Positions 35,619 to 43,823 of a stretch of DNA of 61,916 nucleotides are shown here, in pieces. A program made the position numbers and the translations under genes. Positions within the stretch are counted from its first letter, which is position 1. Each line of letters begins with the position of its first letter. The stretch covers positions 1 to 61,916 of the forward strand of contig JAVEZQ010000011.1 in assembly GCA_034002905.1 (NCBI GenBank). The letters are read 5' to 3'. The stretch comes from UBA8914 sp034002905. GTDB lineage: Bacteria; Pseudomonadota; Alphaproteobacteria; UBA9219. The notes below the pieces were generated by a model that saw only the letters and a program-made list of their open reading frames with translations, made no database searches and was not told where the DNA came from.

Positions 35619-35730
35619 GATTCGAATCGTCGAATCTGGATTCGTTGCCCGACTCGATTCGGGATCAATCCCAGATTCGCGCCCGCCCCTTCCCCGATTC
35701 CAGAATCGATTCCAGATTCGCGACAGATTC
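35619..35730. promoter_or_regulatory. Dense GANTC (CcrM-type) island between dnaB and a GT2 gene
   Basis: Twelve GANTC sites begin at 35619, 35624, 35632, 35639, 35651, 35656, 35674, 35696, 35703, 35708, 35715 and 35726, in the 115 bases between two convergent stop codons. About 0.4 would be expected by chance. The sequence also has a GGGAT/ATCCC palindrome at 35661-35672. Function is unknown. Confidence 0.8.
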
Positions 35731-35732
35731 GG

Positions 35733-36917
35733 CTATTTTTGCCTGATCTGCATCACGCCAAGGAGGAAGCCGGAGAAGCCGATCTGAACGCCGCCAACAA
35801 TACAAGTCAGGGCAACGATGAGCACACGCATCACGTCGAGGCTATCGAGCGCGCCGAAATTGACGCTCGACCAACGATGCATCGCCCAACCCAAGGCGCC
35901 GAAGCCACAGGCGAGCAATAGACCTGCGAGCGCAAGCAAATGCTCTAGCCTCAGATCGGAAATCAGGCGATCATAGCGCGAAGCGCGTGGGATCATACTC
36001 GTTCGGGCGGCATAGCTACGCGCCATCACGCCAAAGGTAATCGCCTGCACGCCCAAAAGGATGCTCATTGCACCGACAAGGAGCGTATGAACGTCGAGCC
36101 CAACGCCCTGCCCAATCATCAAAGGCCCTGGCAGCAAAAGTGCGAGGATGGCAAGCCCCAAGAAAACAAGCGCCAAACCCGGATACATATAAAGCCAGCG
36201 CGGTGAATAGAGCAGAAGGAAGCGCAGGTGGCGCCAGCCATCGCGCCACGGATGCAAATGCGGCTTTCGGTCACGACCATCTGGCGAGAGTGTGACAGGA
36301 ACTTCGTCGATCGAAAGGCCGCACAGCGCAGCGCGCACAATCATCTCGCTGGCATATTCCATCCCGACTGTTTTGAGGTCGAGGTCAAGAACGGCGCGTC
36401 GGTCAAAGCCGCGCAAGCCGCAATGGAAATCGCCGACCTTAATGCCGAAAAAAAGCTTGCCGATAAAACTCAGAAACGGATTGCCGAGATAGCGGTTAAG
36501 CACAGGCATTGCACCCTTTTGGATGCCGCCCTGAAAGCGGTTACCCACAACCAACGCTGTCCCCTGCCGCAGCTTGTCCAGCATCGGGCCGACGGCGGCG
36601 AAATCATAACTCTCGTCGCAATCGCCCATGATCACATAACGGCCCCGCGCCGCCACGATCCCGCCCGCGAGCGCCGCTCCATAGCCCTTTTCTTCCACGG
36701 CCACGATGCGTGCTCCGGCCTGCGCGGCCAACGAGGCCGAGTCATCGGTGCTGCCATTATCGGCAACAACCACTTCGCCCTTTATGCCTGCCTCTCGCAG
36801 AAACCCCAGCGCCTTCGCCACACAGGCCACCACCGTTCGCGCCTCGTTCAGGCACGGCATCACGATGGAAAGTTCGGGTTCATTTATGGTCGGGACGGCT
36901 TTTATCGAATCGGTCAT
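35733..36917 (-). CDS. GT2-family glycosyltransferase with C-terminal membrane helices
   Basis: The product is 394 residues from the ATG at 36917; an in-frame ATG 12 bases upstream is out of frame in the duplicated copy near 37.97 kb, which supports the inner start. The GT-A domain opens SIVMPCLNEARTVVACV and holds VVADNGSTDDSA and a DXD-like GDCDESYDF, with GNRFQGGIQKG following, the layout of dolichyl-phosphate-type sugar transferases. Four hydrophobic helices fill residues about 245-390. It should transfer a nucleotide sugar to a polyprenyl phosphate or lipid. The gene is convergent with dnaB. The lack of operon partners leaves its glycan unknown. Confidence 0.85.
   Translation of the reverse strand: MTDSIKAVPTINEPELSIVMPCLNEARTVVACVAKALGFLREAGIKGEVVVADNGSTDDSASLAAQAGARIVAVEEKGYGAALAGGIVAARGRYVIMGDCDESYDFAAVGPMLDKLRQGTALVVGNRFQGGIQKGAMPVLNRYLGNPFLSFIGKLFFGIKVGDFHCGLRGFDRRAVLDLDLKTVGMEYASEMIVRAALCGLSIDEVPVTLSPDGRDRKPHLHPWRDGWRHLRFLLLYSPRWLYMYPGLALVFLGLAILALLLPGPLMIGQGVGLDVHTLLVGAMSILLGVQAITFGVMARSYAARTSMIPRASRYDRLISDLRLEHLLALAGLLLACGFGALGWAMHRWSSVNFGALDSLDVMRVLIVALTCIVGGVQIGFSGFLLGVMQIRQK
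36841..36917 (-). repeat. 77-bp direct repeat, copy 1 (start of the GT2 gene)
   Basis: The first 77 bases of the GT2 coding sequence recur at 37892-37968 with two mismatches. The copies are direct repeats about 1.05 kb apart and flank the AT-rich gene at 37152. Confidence 0.9.
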
Positions 36918-37151
36918 AAGGGTGATCATAACCCAACGGCTTGAATACTATATCAAAAACTTGCTACTATCTGTTCGCTGTCTTCAAAAATAAGACACCT
37001 CATAAAACAACCACCATCTCCTTATCTTTCTTTGTGGGATAATAGTTAAGCAACACAACAATGGCCTATTCAGAATTTAACTTGATGAAAATATTACCGA
37101 TGACTAACATTCTTAACATTATAATCAACGATTTTTTAAGCGGAGAAATTA

Positions 37152-37784
37152 ATGAGTATTCCATTAAAACTGATTAAAGGCAGCGCCCCCGTTACCTGCA
37201 GAAAACAACCCATTAATATTGAGCTGATACTAGACCGCCCTCTCCACACAAAAACGGGTTCGGCTCCATTAACCAGGCTATTTTCTCAGCCTACGGAACC
37301 ATTAGAAATGCAGCTCTTCATTTCTGACTCGAAAATTGAGTCAAATTTTATTTGTAACAAGCTCAAACATGAGGGTACGGATTATACTCCAAAAAAACTA
37401 AAGGTTATCGACATAAAATCCGTTGAAATGGATTTCTGGATTAATAAAAGAACAACTGCCTCTGTTGCAAAGGTTATCGATAAAGACGAACAAGTGGCTA
37501 CGGTCTGCTTTACAAAACCTACTCACTTTCATACAGCAAACATTTTTGAAATTAGTGATGATGCAACGTCTGCTCAATCAGGGCTAAAAGGTGTCCGCGC
37601 CTACTTCCAAGATGGAAGAGCATTTTTCAATATAGTTGAAAATACCTGTTTCCTCAGCCGATTGGTAGACGCTGTGTTCATGGAGAAAGAGCACACAAGC
37701 CTATTTCACCCGAATGTTTATTTTGCCAGCCTTCCTGAAAGAAGCTTCAAATATTTGTTCAAACCCGCGTACGAACACGCATAA
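37152..37784 (+). CDS. Hypothetical protein in a segment bounded by direct repeats
   Basis: The product is 210 residues, with GCGGAG before the ATG. It is a soluble, mixed alpha/beta sequence without a signal peptide or membrane helix. Features seen are basic central stretch NKLKHEGTDYTPKKLKV, then VEMDFWINKRTTASVAKVID and a Phe/His-rich TVCFTKPTHFHTANIFEI. There is no motif I recognise. Base composition is clearly more AT-rich than neighbours, the gene runs against the GT2 gene, and 77-bp repeats flank it, all pointing to acquisition from outside. The upstream 36930-37151 gap is AT-rich and without a gene. Confidence 0.6.
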   Translation: MSIPLKLIKGSAPVTCRKQPINIELILDRPLHTKTGSAPLTRLFSQPTEPLEMQLFISDSKIESNFICNKLKHEGTDYTPKKLKVIDIKSVEMDFWINKRTTASVAKVIDKDEQVATVCFTKPTHFHTANIFEISDDATSAQSGLKGVRAYFQDGRAFFNIVENTCFLSRLVDAVFMEKEHTSLFHPNVYFASLPERSFKYLFKPAYEHA

Positions 37785-37891
37785 ATAGTCACTTAACGCG
37801 GGGGCAGAAACAGGTATGATTAGGGTAAACCATTTTTGATTTTTTTGGACACCCAAACACCTAACTTTTATGTGCTTCCTCCAAACGGGTT

Positions 37892-37968
37892 GCCTCGTTC
37901 AGGCACGGCATCACGATGGAAAGTTCGGGTTCATTTATGGTCGGGACGGGTTTTATCGAATCGGGCAT
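37892..37968 (-). pseudogene. Truncated copy of the 5' end of the GT2 gene (repeat copy 2)
   Basis: Read on the minus strand it encodes an ATG followed by PDSIKPVPTINEPELSIVM and a few more residues that match the GT2 start, then diverges. ATGATC occurs just upstream in both copies with five versus six bases to the start codon. No transferase body follows, so it is a fragment. It lies in the 388-base gap 37785-38172, which otherwise holds only GC-rich palindromes. Confidence 0.8.
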
Positions 37969-38013
37969 TTGCCGATCATAGCGCATGCGTCACACAAAAA
38001 CCCGTCCCGTTTA

Positions 38014-38032
38014 GGGGGCCGAATTGGCCCCC
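38014..38032. other. GC-rich palindrome in the 38.0-kb gap
   Basis: GGGGGCC and GGCCCCC are perfect arms around GAATT. A second loose hairpin of C- and G-runs follows at about 38.09-38.13 kb. No T-run follows either, so termination is uncertain. Confidence 0.5.
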
Positions 38033-38172
38033 ATGTGACAGGGGGGAAGCGCTTTCGGGCAAGCAACCACATAAAGGTCACAGGCCACACGCCTCCCCCC
38101 CTTGCTCCTTCCGCGGGGGGGAAGGAGGGATCCACATCGCCTCACAGGTTGAACCTATCGAGGTGACGCGGA

Positions 38173-38556
38173 TCAGGAAGGACCAGCTCCTACAACCCTA
38201 TCCGCCGGAGGGGGCGTTTGGGCCATCGCGACATTGTGATAAGCGTCCATCCGGCGCTCATCTTCATTGCGCTCAAAGAGCCAACGGTCTTCCTCTAACC
38301 GTCTGCGTTCCCATTCACGAACGAGTACACGGCGGCGGTCATCTAATTGCTGATTTTCGACTCGCGCACGGTGCAGACGAACCAACTTGACAAAGCCATC
38401 AGGCCAGTAGGTTGGCGTTTGGTCGACAAGGTCCGCAACCTTTTCCACGTCGCTGTCATTCCCTGTCAAAAAGGTATGCAGGACATAGGCATAGGCCGCC
38501 TGTCCCTGCCCGGTTGTCATGGCGCTCATGAACATTTGTGGTGTATAGACAAACAT
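38173..38556 (-). CDS. Hypothetical protein with charged C-terminal helix
   Basis: The product is 127 residues from the ATG at 38556, which has GGAGG seven bases upstream. The N-terminal half (FMSAMTTGQGQAAYAYVLHT, then DVEKVADLVDQTPTYWP) is a small helical domain. From about residue 70, VENQQLDDRRRVLVREWERR continues as a highly charged helix rich in Arg and Glu, with a Pro-rich tail. No signal peptide or membrane helix is seen. I do not recognise the family. Strong ribosome-binding site and normal composition argue that it is a real gene. Confidence 0.65.
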   Translation of the reverse strand: MFVYTPQMFMSAMTTGQGQAAYAYVLHTFLTGNDSDVEKVADLVDQTPTYWPDGFVKLVRLHRARVENQQLDDRRRVLVREWERRRLEEDRWLFERNEDERRMDAYHNVAMAQTPPPADRVVGAGPS

Positions 38557-38810
38557 GTCGGCACCCTCCTTTCTTTGCCTTGTTCTTATCTTTTTTGCGG
38601 CAAAACGCAGTACAACCAGACACATATTTACGATTTATTAATCATAACAGAAAAAGCGAATTTAGCCAACCAGAATCGACATGCGGCTAAGCAATATCAT
38701 TGCGTTAGGATATATTAACGGCAAAGCCACCCCCTGCCTTTACATTGCCGCACAACGGAATTACATTGCGCACTCTTATACATAAGAAGACCACCAGCAG
38801 GACGAACAGC

Positions 38811-39767
38811 ATGAAAGTTTTATTGGCACAGCCTCGCGGCATCTGCGCAGGCGTCGAACGCGCAATTGAAATTGTCGAACTGTCTTTGGAAAAGTTTGGC
38901 CCGCCCATCTATGTCCGGCACGAGATCGTGCACAACAAGCATGTGGTAAACCGCTTGACGGCCAAGGGTGTCGTGTTTGTCGAGGATACGGATGAAGTGC
39001 CCGATGGCTCCGTCATTATCTTTAGTGCGCATGGCGTGTCCGAGGCTGTGGAAAAACACGCCCGCGATCGCGACTTGACGGTGATTGATGCGACCTGTCC
39101 TCTGGTGTCCAAAGTCCATACGGAAGGCCAGCGCTATGAGCGCACGGGCTATGAAATCATCATGGTTGGCCACGAAGGGCATCCTGAGATTGAAGGAACC
39201 TTGGGACGCATTCCCAGCAAGGTTCACCTGATATCCACTGCCAATGACGTCGCAAAGCTTGAGATCAAGAATCCTGAAAAGCTGGCCTATATCACGCAAA
39301 CAACGCTGAGTGTCGACGACACAAAGGCTGTGATTGATGCGCTCAAGGCGCGTTTCCCCAACATTGTCGGCCCGACGATCCGCGACATCTGCTATGCCAC
39401 GCAAAACCGCCAAGGCGCCGTGCGCGAACTCGCCAAGCATGTTGATGTCGTGCTGGTGATCGGGGCCTCGAACAGCTCCAACTCCTCGCGCTTGCGCGAA
39501 CGCGCCGAAGAAGTTGGTGTGCCCGCCTATCTGATCGAAGATGCAAGCCAGCTCAACCCCGACTGGCTCAAGGGCAAGAACGTTGTCGGCATCACGGCAG
39601 GTGCCTCGGCTCCGGAAGATTTGATTGAAGGGCTTGTGGAGCGCATTAAAGAGATCGTCCACGTCGAAGAAGTCGCTGTTCACCCCGGCGTTCAGGAAAA
39701 CGTTCATTTCCGTCTGCCCCTGTCGCTGACCAAAGCGGAAAGCCGTACAGGAACTGAAAACAAGTAA
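38811..39767 (+). CDS. ispH: 4-hydroxy-3-methylbut-2-enyl diphosphate reductase IspH (LytB)
   Basis: The product is 318 residues from the ATG at 38811 (AGGA upstream), as usual for the family. The three iron-sulfur Cys ligands are in RGICAGVERAIEIVE, DATCPLVSKVHTEG and RDICYATQNRQGAV, and GASNSSNSSRLRE is the phosphate-binding motif. HGVSEAV holds an active-site His. It makes IPP and DMAPP in the last MEP pathway step, in the cytoplasm. The hopanoid gene hpnH starts 26 bases after it, so precursor supply and hopanoid synthesis are probably co-transcribed. Confidence 0.97.
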   Translation: MKVLLAQPRGICAGVERAIEIVELSLEKFGPPIYVRHEIVHNKHVVNRLTAKGVVFVEDTDEVPDGSVIIFSAHGVSEAVEKHARDRDLTVIDATCPLVSKVHTEGQRYERTGYEIIMVGHEGHPEIEGTLGRIPSKVHLISTANDVAKLEIKNPEKLAYITQTTLSVDDTKAVIDALKARFPNIVGPTIRDICYATQNRQGAVRELAKHVDVVLVIGASNSSNSSRLRERAEEVGVPAYLIEDASQLNPDWLKGKNVVGITAGASAPEDLIEGLVERIKEIVHVEEVAVHPGVQENVHFRLPLSLTKAESRTGTENK

Positions 39768-39793
39768 AAACTGTAATAGAGAAAGAGACTTCC

Positions 39794-41014
39794 ATGTCCG
39801 TCCCCTTGCGCCAGCAATTCGATATCGCCCTTTACATCTTCAAGCAAAAGATCAAAGGCAATAAACGCTATCCGCTTGTATTGATGCTGGAGCCCTTGTT
39901 CCGCTGCAACCTCGCCTGCCCCGGCTGTGGCAAAATTGACTATCCGGCAGAGCTTCTGAACCAACGGCTGTCAGTTGAGGATTGCTTGAATGCCGCCAAC
40001 GAATGCGGCGCGCCAGTTGTGTCCTTGCCAGGCGGCGAACCGCTGATCCATCGCGAGATGCCACAAATCGTGCGCGGCCTGATCAAGCAAAAGCGGTACG
40101 TCTATCTGTGCACCAATGCGCTATTGCTGGAAAAGAAGCTGGATGAGTATGAGCCCTCGCCTTATCTGACCCTATCGGTTCATCTGGATGGCGGGCGCGA
40201 AGATCATGACCGCTCGGTCAACAAAGAAGGCGTCTATGACATCGCGGAACGCGCAATCAAGAAAGCCATCGAAAAAGGCTTTCGCGTCAACATCAACTCG
40301 ACCTTATTCAACAATGCCGATCCCAAGCGTCAGGCGGACTTCTTTGATCATATGATGGATATCGGGCTAAACGCGATCATGCTCTCGCCCGGCTATGCCT
40401 ATGAGCGTGCGGCGGATCAACAGCATTTCCTTAATCGCCAGACGACCAAGAATTTGTTCCGTGACATTTTTAAGCTTGGCAAAGAGCGCCAGAAGCAAGG
40501 CAAGACGAAGTGGCGCTTTAGCCAGTCTTCGCTCTTCCTTGATTTCCTGTGCGGCAATCAAACCTATGAATGCACGCCGTGGGGCACACCGACCTATAAC
40601 ATCTTTGGCTGGCAGCGTCCCTGCTATCTCTTGGGCGAAGGTTTTGCCAAGAGCTACAAGGAACTGATGGAAACCACCGAGTGGGATCAGTACGGAACAG
40701 GGCGTTATGAGAAATGCGCGGATTGCATGGTTCACTGTGGTTATGAACCGACGGCAGCCGAAGATGCGCTAGCTCACCCGTTCAAGCTGATGCTGACATC
40801 GCTGCGCGGCCCGCGTACCGATGGCCCCTTTGCGCCAGACCTTGATACAACCAATCAACGCCCCGCCGAATATGTCTTTAGCAAGCATGTTGAGGAAGCC
40901 TTGGAAGAAATCAAAGCAGGCAAGGCACGCACCCTCTCCGGTACCAATGACGACGCTGACATGCACGAACCGGGCGCATGCGGCGGATGCTGCGAGAATT
41001 GCTGTAGGCGTTAG
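39794..41014 (+). CDS. hpnH: Hopanoid biosynthesis radical SAM protein HpnH
   Basis: The product is 406 residues. The radical SAM cluster motif is RCNLACPGCGKI (CxxxCxxC) near residue 40, followed by SLPGGEPLIHREMP. The C-terminal half has FLCGNQTYECTPWGTPTYN and a cysteine motif CADCMVHCGYEP, both typical of HpnH. It adds an adenosyl group to diploptene to give adenosylhopane, the first step to extended hopanoids. The chain ends in an unusual five-Cys tail, GACGGCCENCCRR. Its stop codon overlaps the convergent hpnG stop by four bases. Confidence 0.95.
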   Translation: MSVPLRQQFDIALYIFKQKIKGNKRYPLVLMLEPLFRCNLACPGCGKIDYPAELLNQRLSVEDCLNAANECGAPVVSLPGGEPLIHREMPQIVRGLIKQKRYVYLCTNALLLEKKLDEYEPSPYLTLSVHLDGGREDHDRSVNKEGVYDIAERAIKKAIEKGFRVNINSTLFNNADPKRQADFFDHMMDIGLNAIMLSPGYAYERAADQQHFLNRQTTKNLFRDIFKLGKERQKQGKTKWRFSQSSLFLDFLCGNQTYECTPWGTPTYNIFGWQRPCYLLGEGFAKSYKELMETTEWDQYGTGRYEKCADCMVHCGYEPTAAEDALAHPFKLMLTSLRGPRTDGPFAPDLDTTNQRPAEYVFSKHVEEALEEIKAGKARTLSGTNDDADMHEPGACGGCCENCCRR

Positions 41015-41661
41015 CCTATTTCCCGCATCACCTCGACGACCTGCTTAAGGCCGCGAAGGGCACGTGAAGTGTTAAAGCCGAGCCTGATGAGCGCAGGGAG
41101 CTGAAGCGGCTCTTTCTTGATCGACTGAAAAACGCCCTTCATATCGGGGCTGCCATCTTCTCGCAAAGGCACCAGCGCGGCGGGCGGCAAATCCATATCA
41201 TAGGGATCGGAAATCGCCCGGATCACGGTAAAAGGAATGCGGTTCTCATGCGCAACCTGCGCGACGATCTGGCTTTCCATGTCGGTGACGAGGCAGCCCG
41301 TACGACGCAGGACAAGCGCTTTATCCTCGGCACGGCGAACGATGCTCTGGCTTCCCCACACGGGCACGCACATCAAAGAGGGAAGCTCCTCCATCAATTT
41401 CTCATTCAATATGGCATCAGCTTCCCACGCATTTTTGGCCGTCATGACGGAACCGCCAAGGATAACATCTCCGGCGACAAGCTCCTGACTTAATCCGGCG
41501 GCAACGCCAAAGCTGATCAGGCGCGTGACACCCTGCGAAACCATATGGCGGGCCAGCGCCAAGGCACGCTGCGGACGGGCGACCGAGCATCCCACAAGAA
41601 CGCCGGGAAGACGATCCGCGATCTTGGCTTCGCTTCTCAGGCCGCATATAACGCCGATCAT
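41011..41661 (-). CDS. hpnG: Hopanoid-associated phosphorylase HpnG
   Basis: The product is 216 residues with a nucleoside phosphorylase fold. MIGVICGLRSEAKIA is the N-terminal strand, LISFGVAAGLSQELVAGDVI the phosphate/ribose region and TDMESQIVAQVAHENRIPF the conserved Met-Glu-Ser purine/ribose site, with AISDP following. HpnG removes adenine from adenosylhopane to give a ribosylhopane-type intermediate in bacteriohopanetetrol synthesis. It lies 107 bases after shc in the same direction and is convergent with hpnH. Confidence 0.9.
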   Translation of the reverse strand: MIGVICGLRSEAKIADRLPGVLVGCSVARPQRALALARHMVSQGVTRLISFGVAAGLSQELVAGDVILGGSVMTAKNAWEADAILNEKLMEELPSLMCVPVWGSQSIVRRAEDKALVLRRTGCLVTDMESQIVAQVAHENRIPFTVIRAISDPYDMDLPPAALVPLREDGSPDMKGVFQSIKKEPLQLPALIRLGFNTSRALRGLKQVVEVMREIG

Positions 41662-41714
41662 CTTGCTTGCCTATTCGCTTTCATTCTTTGGCTAAACTCT
41701 CTTGCCAGTTCTTG

Positions 41715-41742
41715 TGTCATTCCCGCTTTCGCGAGAATGACA
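41715..41742. other. Palindrome between hpnG and shc
   Basis: TGTCATTCCCGC and GCGAGAATGACA pair with one mismatch around a TTTC loop. The core resembles the arms of the dispersed repeats seen at 58.3 and 61.6 kb. It may be a REP-like element or a weak transcription stop. Confidence 0.5.
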
Positions 41743-41768
41743 ACAGTTATTAAAAACGCTCTACCTTC

Positions 41769-43733
41769 TTACATCCCATGCATCACTTGCACGGCATTGC
41801 CTGTCTTCAAATTCTTGTACCGTGCCATCGCCCACAACGGGAAAAACGCCTTGTAACCATGATAGCTCAGATAAAACACGCGCGGAAAACCGACAGCGGT
41901 ATAGTAGTCCTCTTCCCAAGTTCCGTCAGGCTTCTGCGTTGAGATCAAGTGATCAATGCCGCGATCAACTTCAGGTTGGTCGACCTCGCCCGCCGCCATA
42001 AGGGCAAGAAGAGCCCACGCCGTCTGTGTGGGCGTTGAAGGCACGCCGAGTCCTTTGGGCTGTCCCTTATAATAACTTGCGCCACTCTCGCCCCAGCCGC
42101 CATCGGCCTGCTGCACTTGCTTGAGCCAAGCAACAGCGCGGCGCACCATGGCATCCTTGGGATCGATCCCGATGGCATTAAGCGCGCAAAGAACCGACCA
42201 TGTCCCATAAATATAATTGGTGCCCCACCGGCCGAACCAGCAGCCTTCCTTTTCCTGCTCGCGGCGCAGATAGGCAATTGCCTTTGCTACGGCGGGATGA
42301 TCCTTGCTGTAACCAAGTTGCGCGAGCATCGATAGACAGCGCGCCGTTACATCCGCGCTGGGCGGATCAAGCAAAGCGCCATGATCTGCAAAAGGAATAT
42401 AGTTGAGATAGTAGTAAGTATTGTCGGCATCAAATGCGCCCCACCCGCCATTAGTGGATTGCAGGCCAAGCACCCATTCAACAGCACGATCAATCTGGGC
42501 GCGATATTTATCGTGATCGAGGCGATCCATCGCCATCACAACAACAGCCGTATCGTCCAGATCGGGATAATAGGCATTGTTATACTGAAAAGCCCAGCCA
42601 CCGGGTCTGACATTCGGACGCCATTCCACCCAGTCGCCGACAACATCCAAAACTTGCCGTTCAGCTAACCAGTCGCAAGCCTTATGGGCAATATCGGGAT
42701 CAAGACCGGCTTCCATCACCGCGTGAGCCGAAAGAGCGGTATCCCACACGGGAGACAGGCAAGGCTGGCAATAGGAACGCTCCGGGGTATCGACAACAAG
42801 ATTATCGACGGACTTGAGGGCGATCTCGAAATTCGGATCGTCTTTGGGATAACCCAACGCGTCGAACATCATGACCGAATTGGCCATAGCGGGATAAATC
42901 GCGCCAAGGCCATCAACACCATTCAGGCGTGTTTTGACCCAAGCGACACATTGATCAATGGCCTTTTGACGCAGTCCTTTGGGAAAGAAGGGTTCGGCCA
43001 CGCGCAACAGCGCATCAATTACGCGGAAGACAGGAACCAGAAGGGATTTATCCTTGTTCGAGTGCCAGTTTCTGACCTTGGCCGGTTCAATAACAAACAG
43101 CTCATCGATGGTGATGCCCAGAGGGTTGCGCGCACGCGGCTTGAGCGCCGAGAGAACAAGCAAGGGCACGATCACGGTGCGCGACCAATAGGCGACCTTG
43201 CTGAGATGAACAGGGAACCAGCGCGGCAGGATCATCACTTCGACGGGGATGACGGGCACAGCGCGCCACGGCACAGCACCAAAGAGAGCCATTTGGATGC
43301 GCGTAAATACATTGGCCTTGGCCGCGCCGCCATGTTCGAGGATGGCGCGACGTGCGCGGATCATATGCGGCGCGTGGACATCGTCACCCACGCATTTGAG
43401 CGCAAAATAAGCCTTCACGCTCGCGCTGATATCAAACGCACCGCGATGAAAAAGCGGCCAGCCACCGTGATCCTCCTGAATCGAACGCAGGTAATCCGCC
43501 ATGCGTCGATGAAGAGCAACTTGGGCATCATCAAGACGACCAAGGAAATGATCAAGCAGGATATATTCAGACGGGATGGTCGCGTCGGCCTCAAGCTCAA
43601 ACACCCAATGGCCATCGCCTTTTTGCAAAGAAGCCAAAGCCTCGGCGGAACCGGCCAGAACCTGATCAAGGGCCCTCCCCCCGCCATGCATGTGTGAAAA
43701 ACTGGGATTAGAAGATAAACCTGACTCTGGCAT
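41769..43733 (-). CDS. shc: Squalene-hopene cyclase
   Basis: The product is 654 residues from the ATG at 43733; a GTG at 43745 is possible. The catalytic acid motif is DLDDTAVVVM, and several QW repeats such as WVLGLQSTNGGWGAFD, YLRREQEKEGCWFGRWG and WLKQVQQADGGWGESG are spaced through both alpha-barrel domains. Length fits the family. The enzyme cyclises squalene to hopene in the inner membrane, the entry step of hopanoid synthesis. hpnG follows on the same strand. The squalene-synthesis hpnCDE genes are not in this window. Confidence 0.96.
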   Translation of the reverse strand: MPESGLSSNPSFSHMHGGGRALDQVLAGSAEALASLQKGDGHWVFELEADATIPSEYILLDHFLGRLDDAQVALHRRMADYLRSIQEDHGGWPLFHRGAFDISASVKAYFALKCVGDDVHAPHMIRARRAILEHGGAAKANVFTRIQMALFGAVPWRAVPVIPVEVMILPRWFPVHLSKVAYWSRTVIVPLLVLSALKPRARNPLGITIDELFVIEPAKVRNWHSNKDKSLLVPVFRVIDALLRVAEPFFPKGLRQKAIDQCVAWVKTRLNGVDGLGAIYPAMANSVMMFDALGYPKDDPNFEIALKSVDNLVVDTPERSYCQPCLSPVWDTALSAHAVMEAGLDPDIAHKACDWLAERQVLDVVGDWVEWRPNVRPGGWAFQYNNAYYPDLDDTAVVVMAMDRLDHDKYRAQIDRAVEWVLGLQSTNGGWGAFDADNTYYYLNYIPFADHGALLDPPSADVTARCLSMLAQLGYSKDHPAVAKAIAYLRREQEKEGCWFGRWGTNYIYGTWSVLCALNAIGIDPKDAMVRRAVAWLKQVQQADGGWGESGASYYKGQPKGLGVPSTPTQTAWALLALMAAGEVDQPEVDRGIDHLISTQKPDGTWEEDYYTAVGFPRVFYLSYHGYKAFFPLWAMARYKNLKTGNAVQVMHGM

Positions 43734-43790
43734 TACGCGACTCACTCTTTCACGATCGAACTCGGTTGAACAATAGTCGCTAACATGCGT

Positions 43791-43814
43791 AAAAATAACG
43801 CCCTTTTCAAGGGC
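43791..43814 (-). terminator. Terminator after the methyltransferase gene
   Basis: Minus-strand GCCCTT/AAGGGC is a 6-bp stem with a three-base loop followed by GTTATTTTT. It lies ten bases past the methyltransferase stop and separates it from shc. Confidence 0.6.
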
Positions 43815-43823
43815 CGAGGGCCA

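Noticed and set aside
36228..36944. Open frame of 238 codons on the plus strand
   Set aside because: It is antisense to the clear GT2 glycosyltransferase and has no motif or ribosome-binding site.
37836..38390. Open frame of 184 codons on the plus strand
   Set aside because: It runs through the duplicated GT2 fragment in antisense, then GC-rich palindromes and the end of a minus-strand gene; no start signal.
42684..43697. Open frame of 337 codons on the plus strand
   Set aside because: It mirrors squalene-hopene cyclase; the cyclase frame carries all family motifs.
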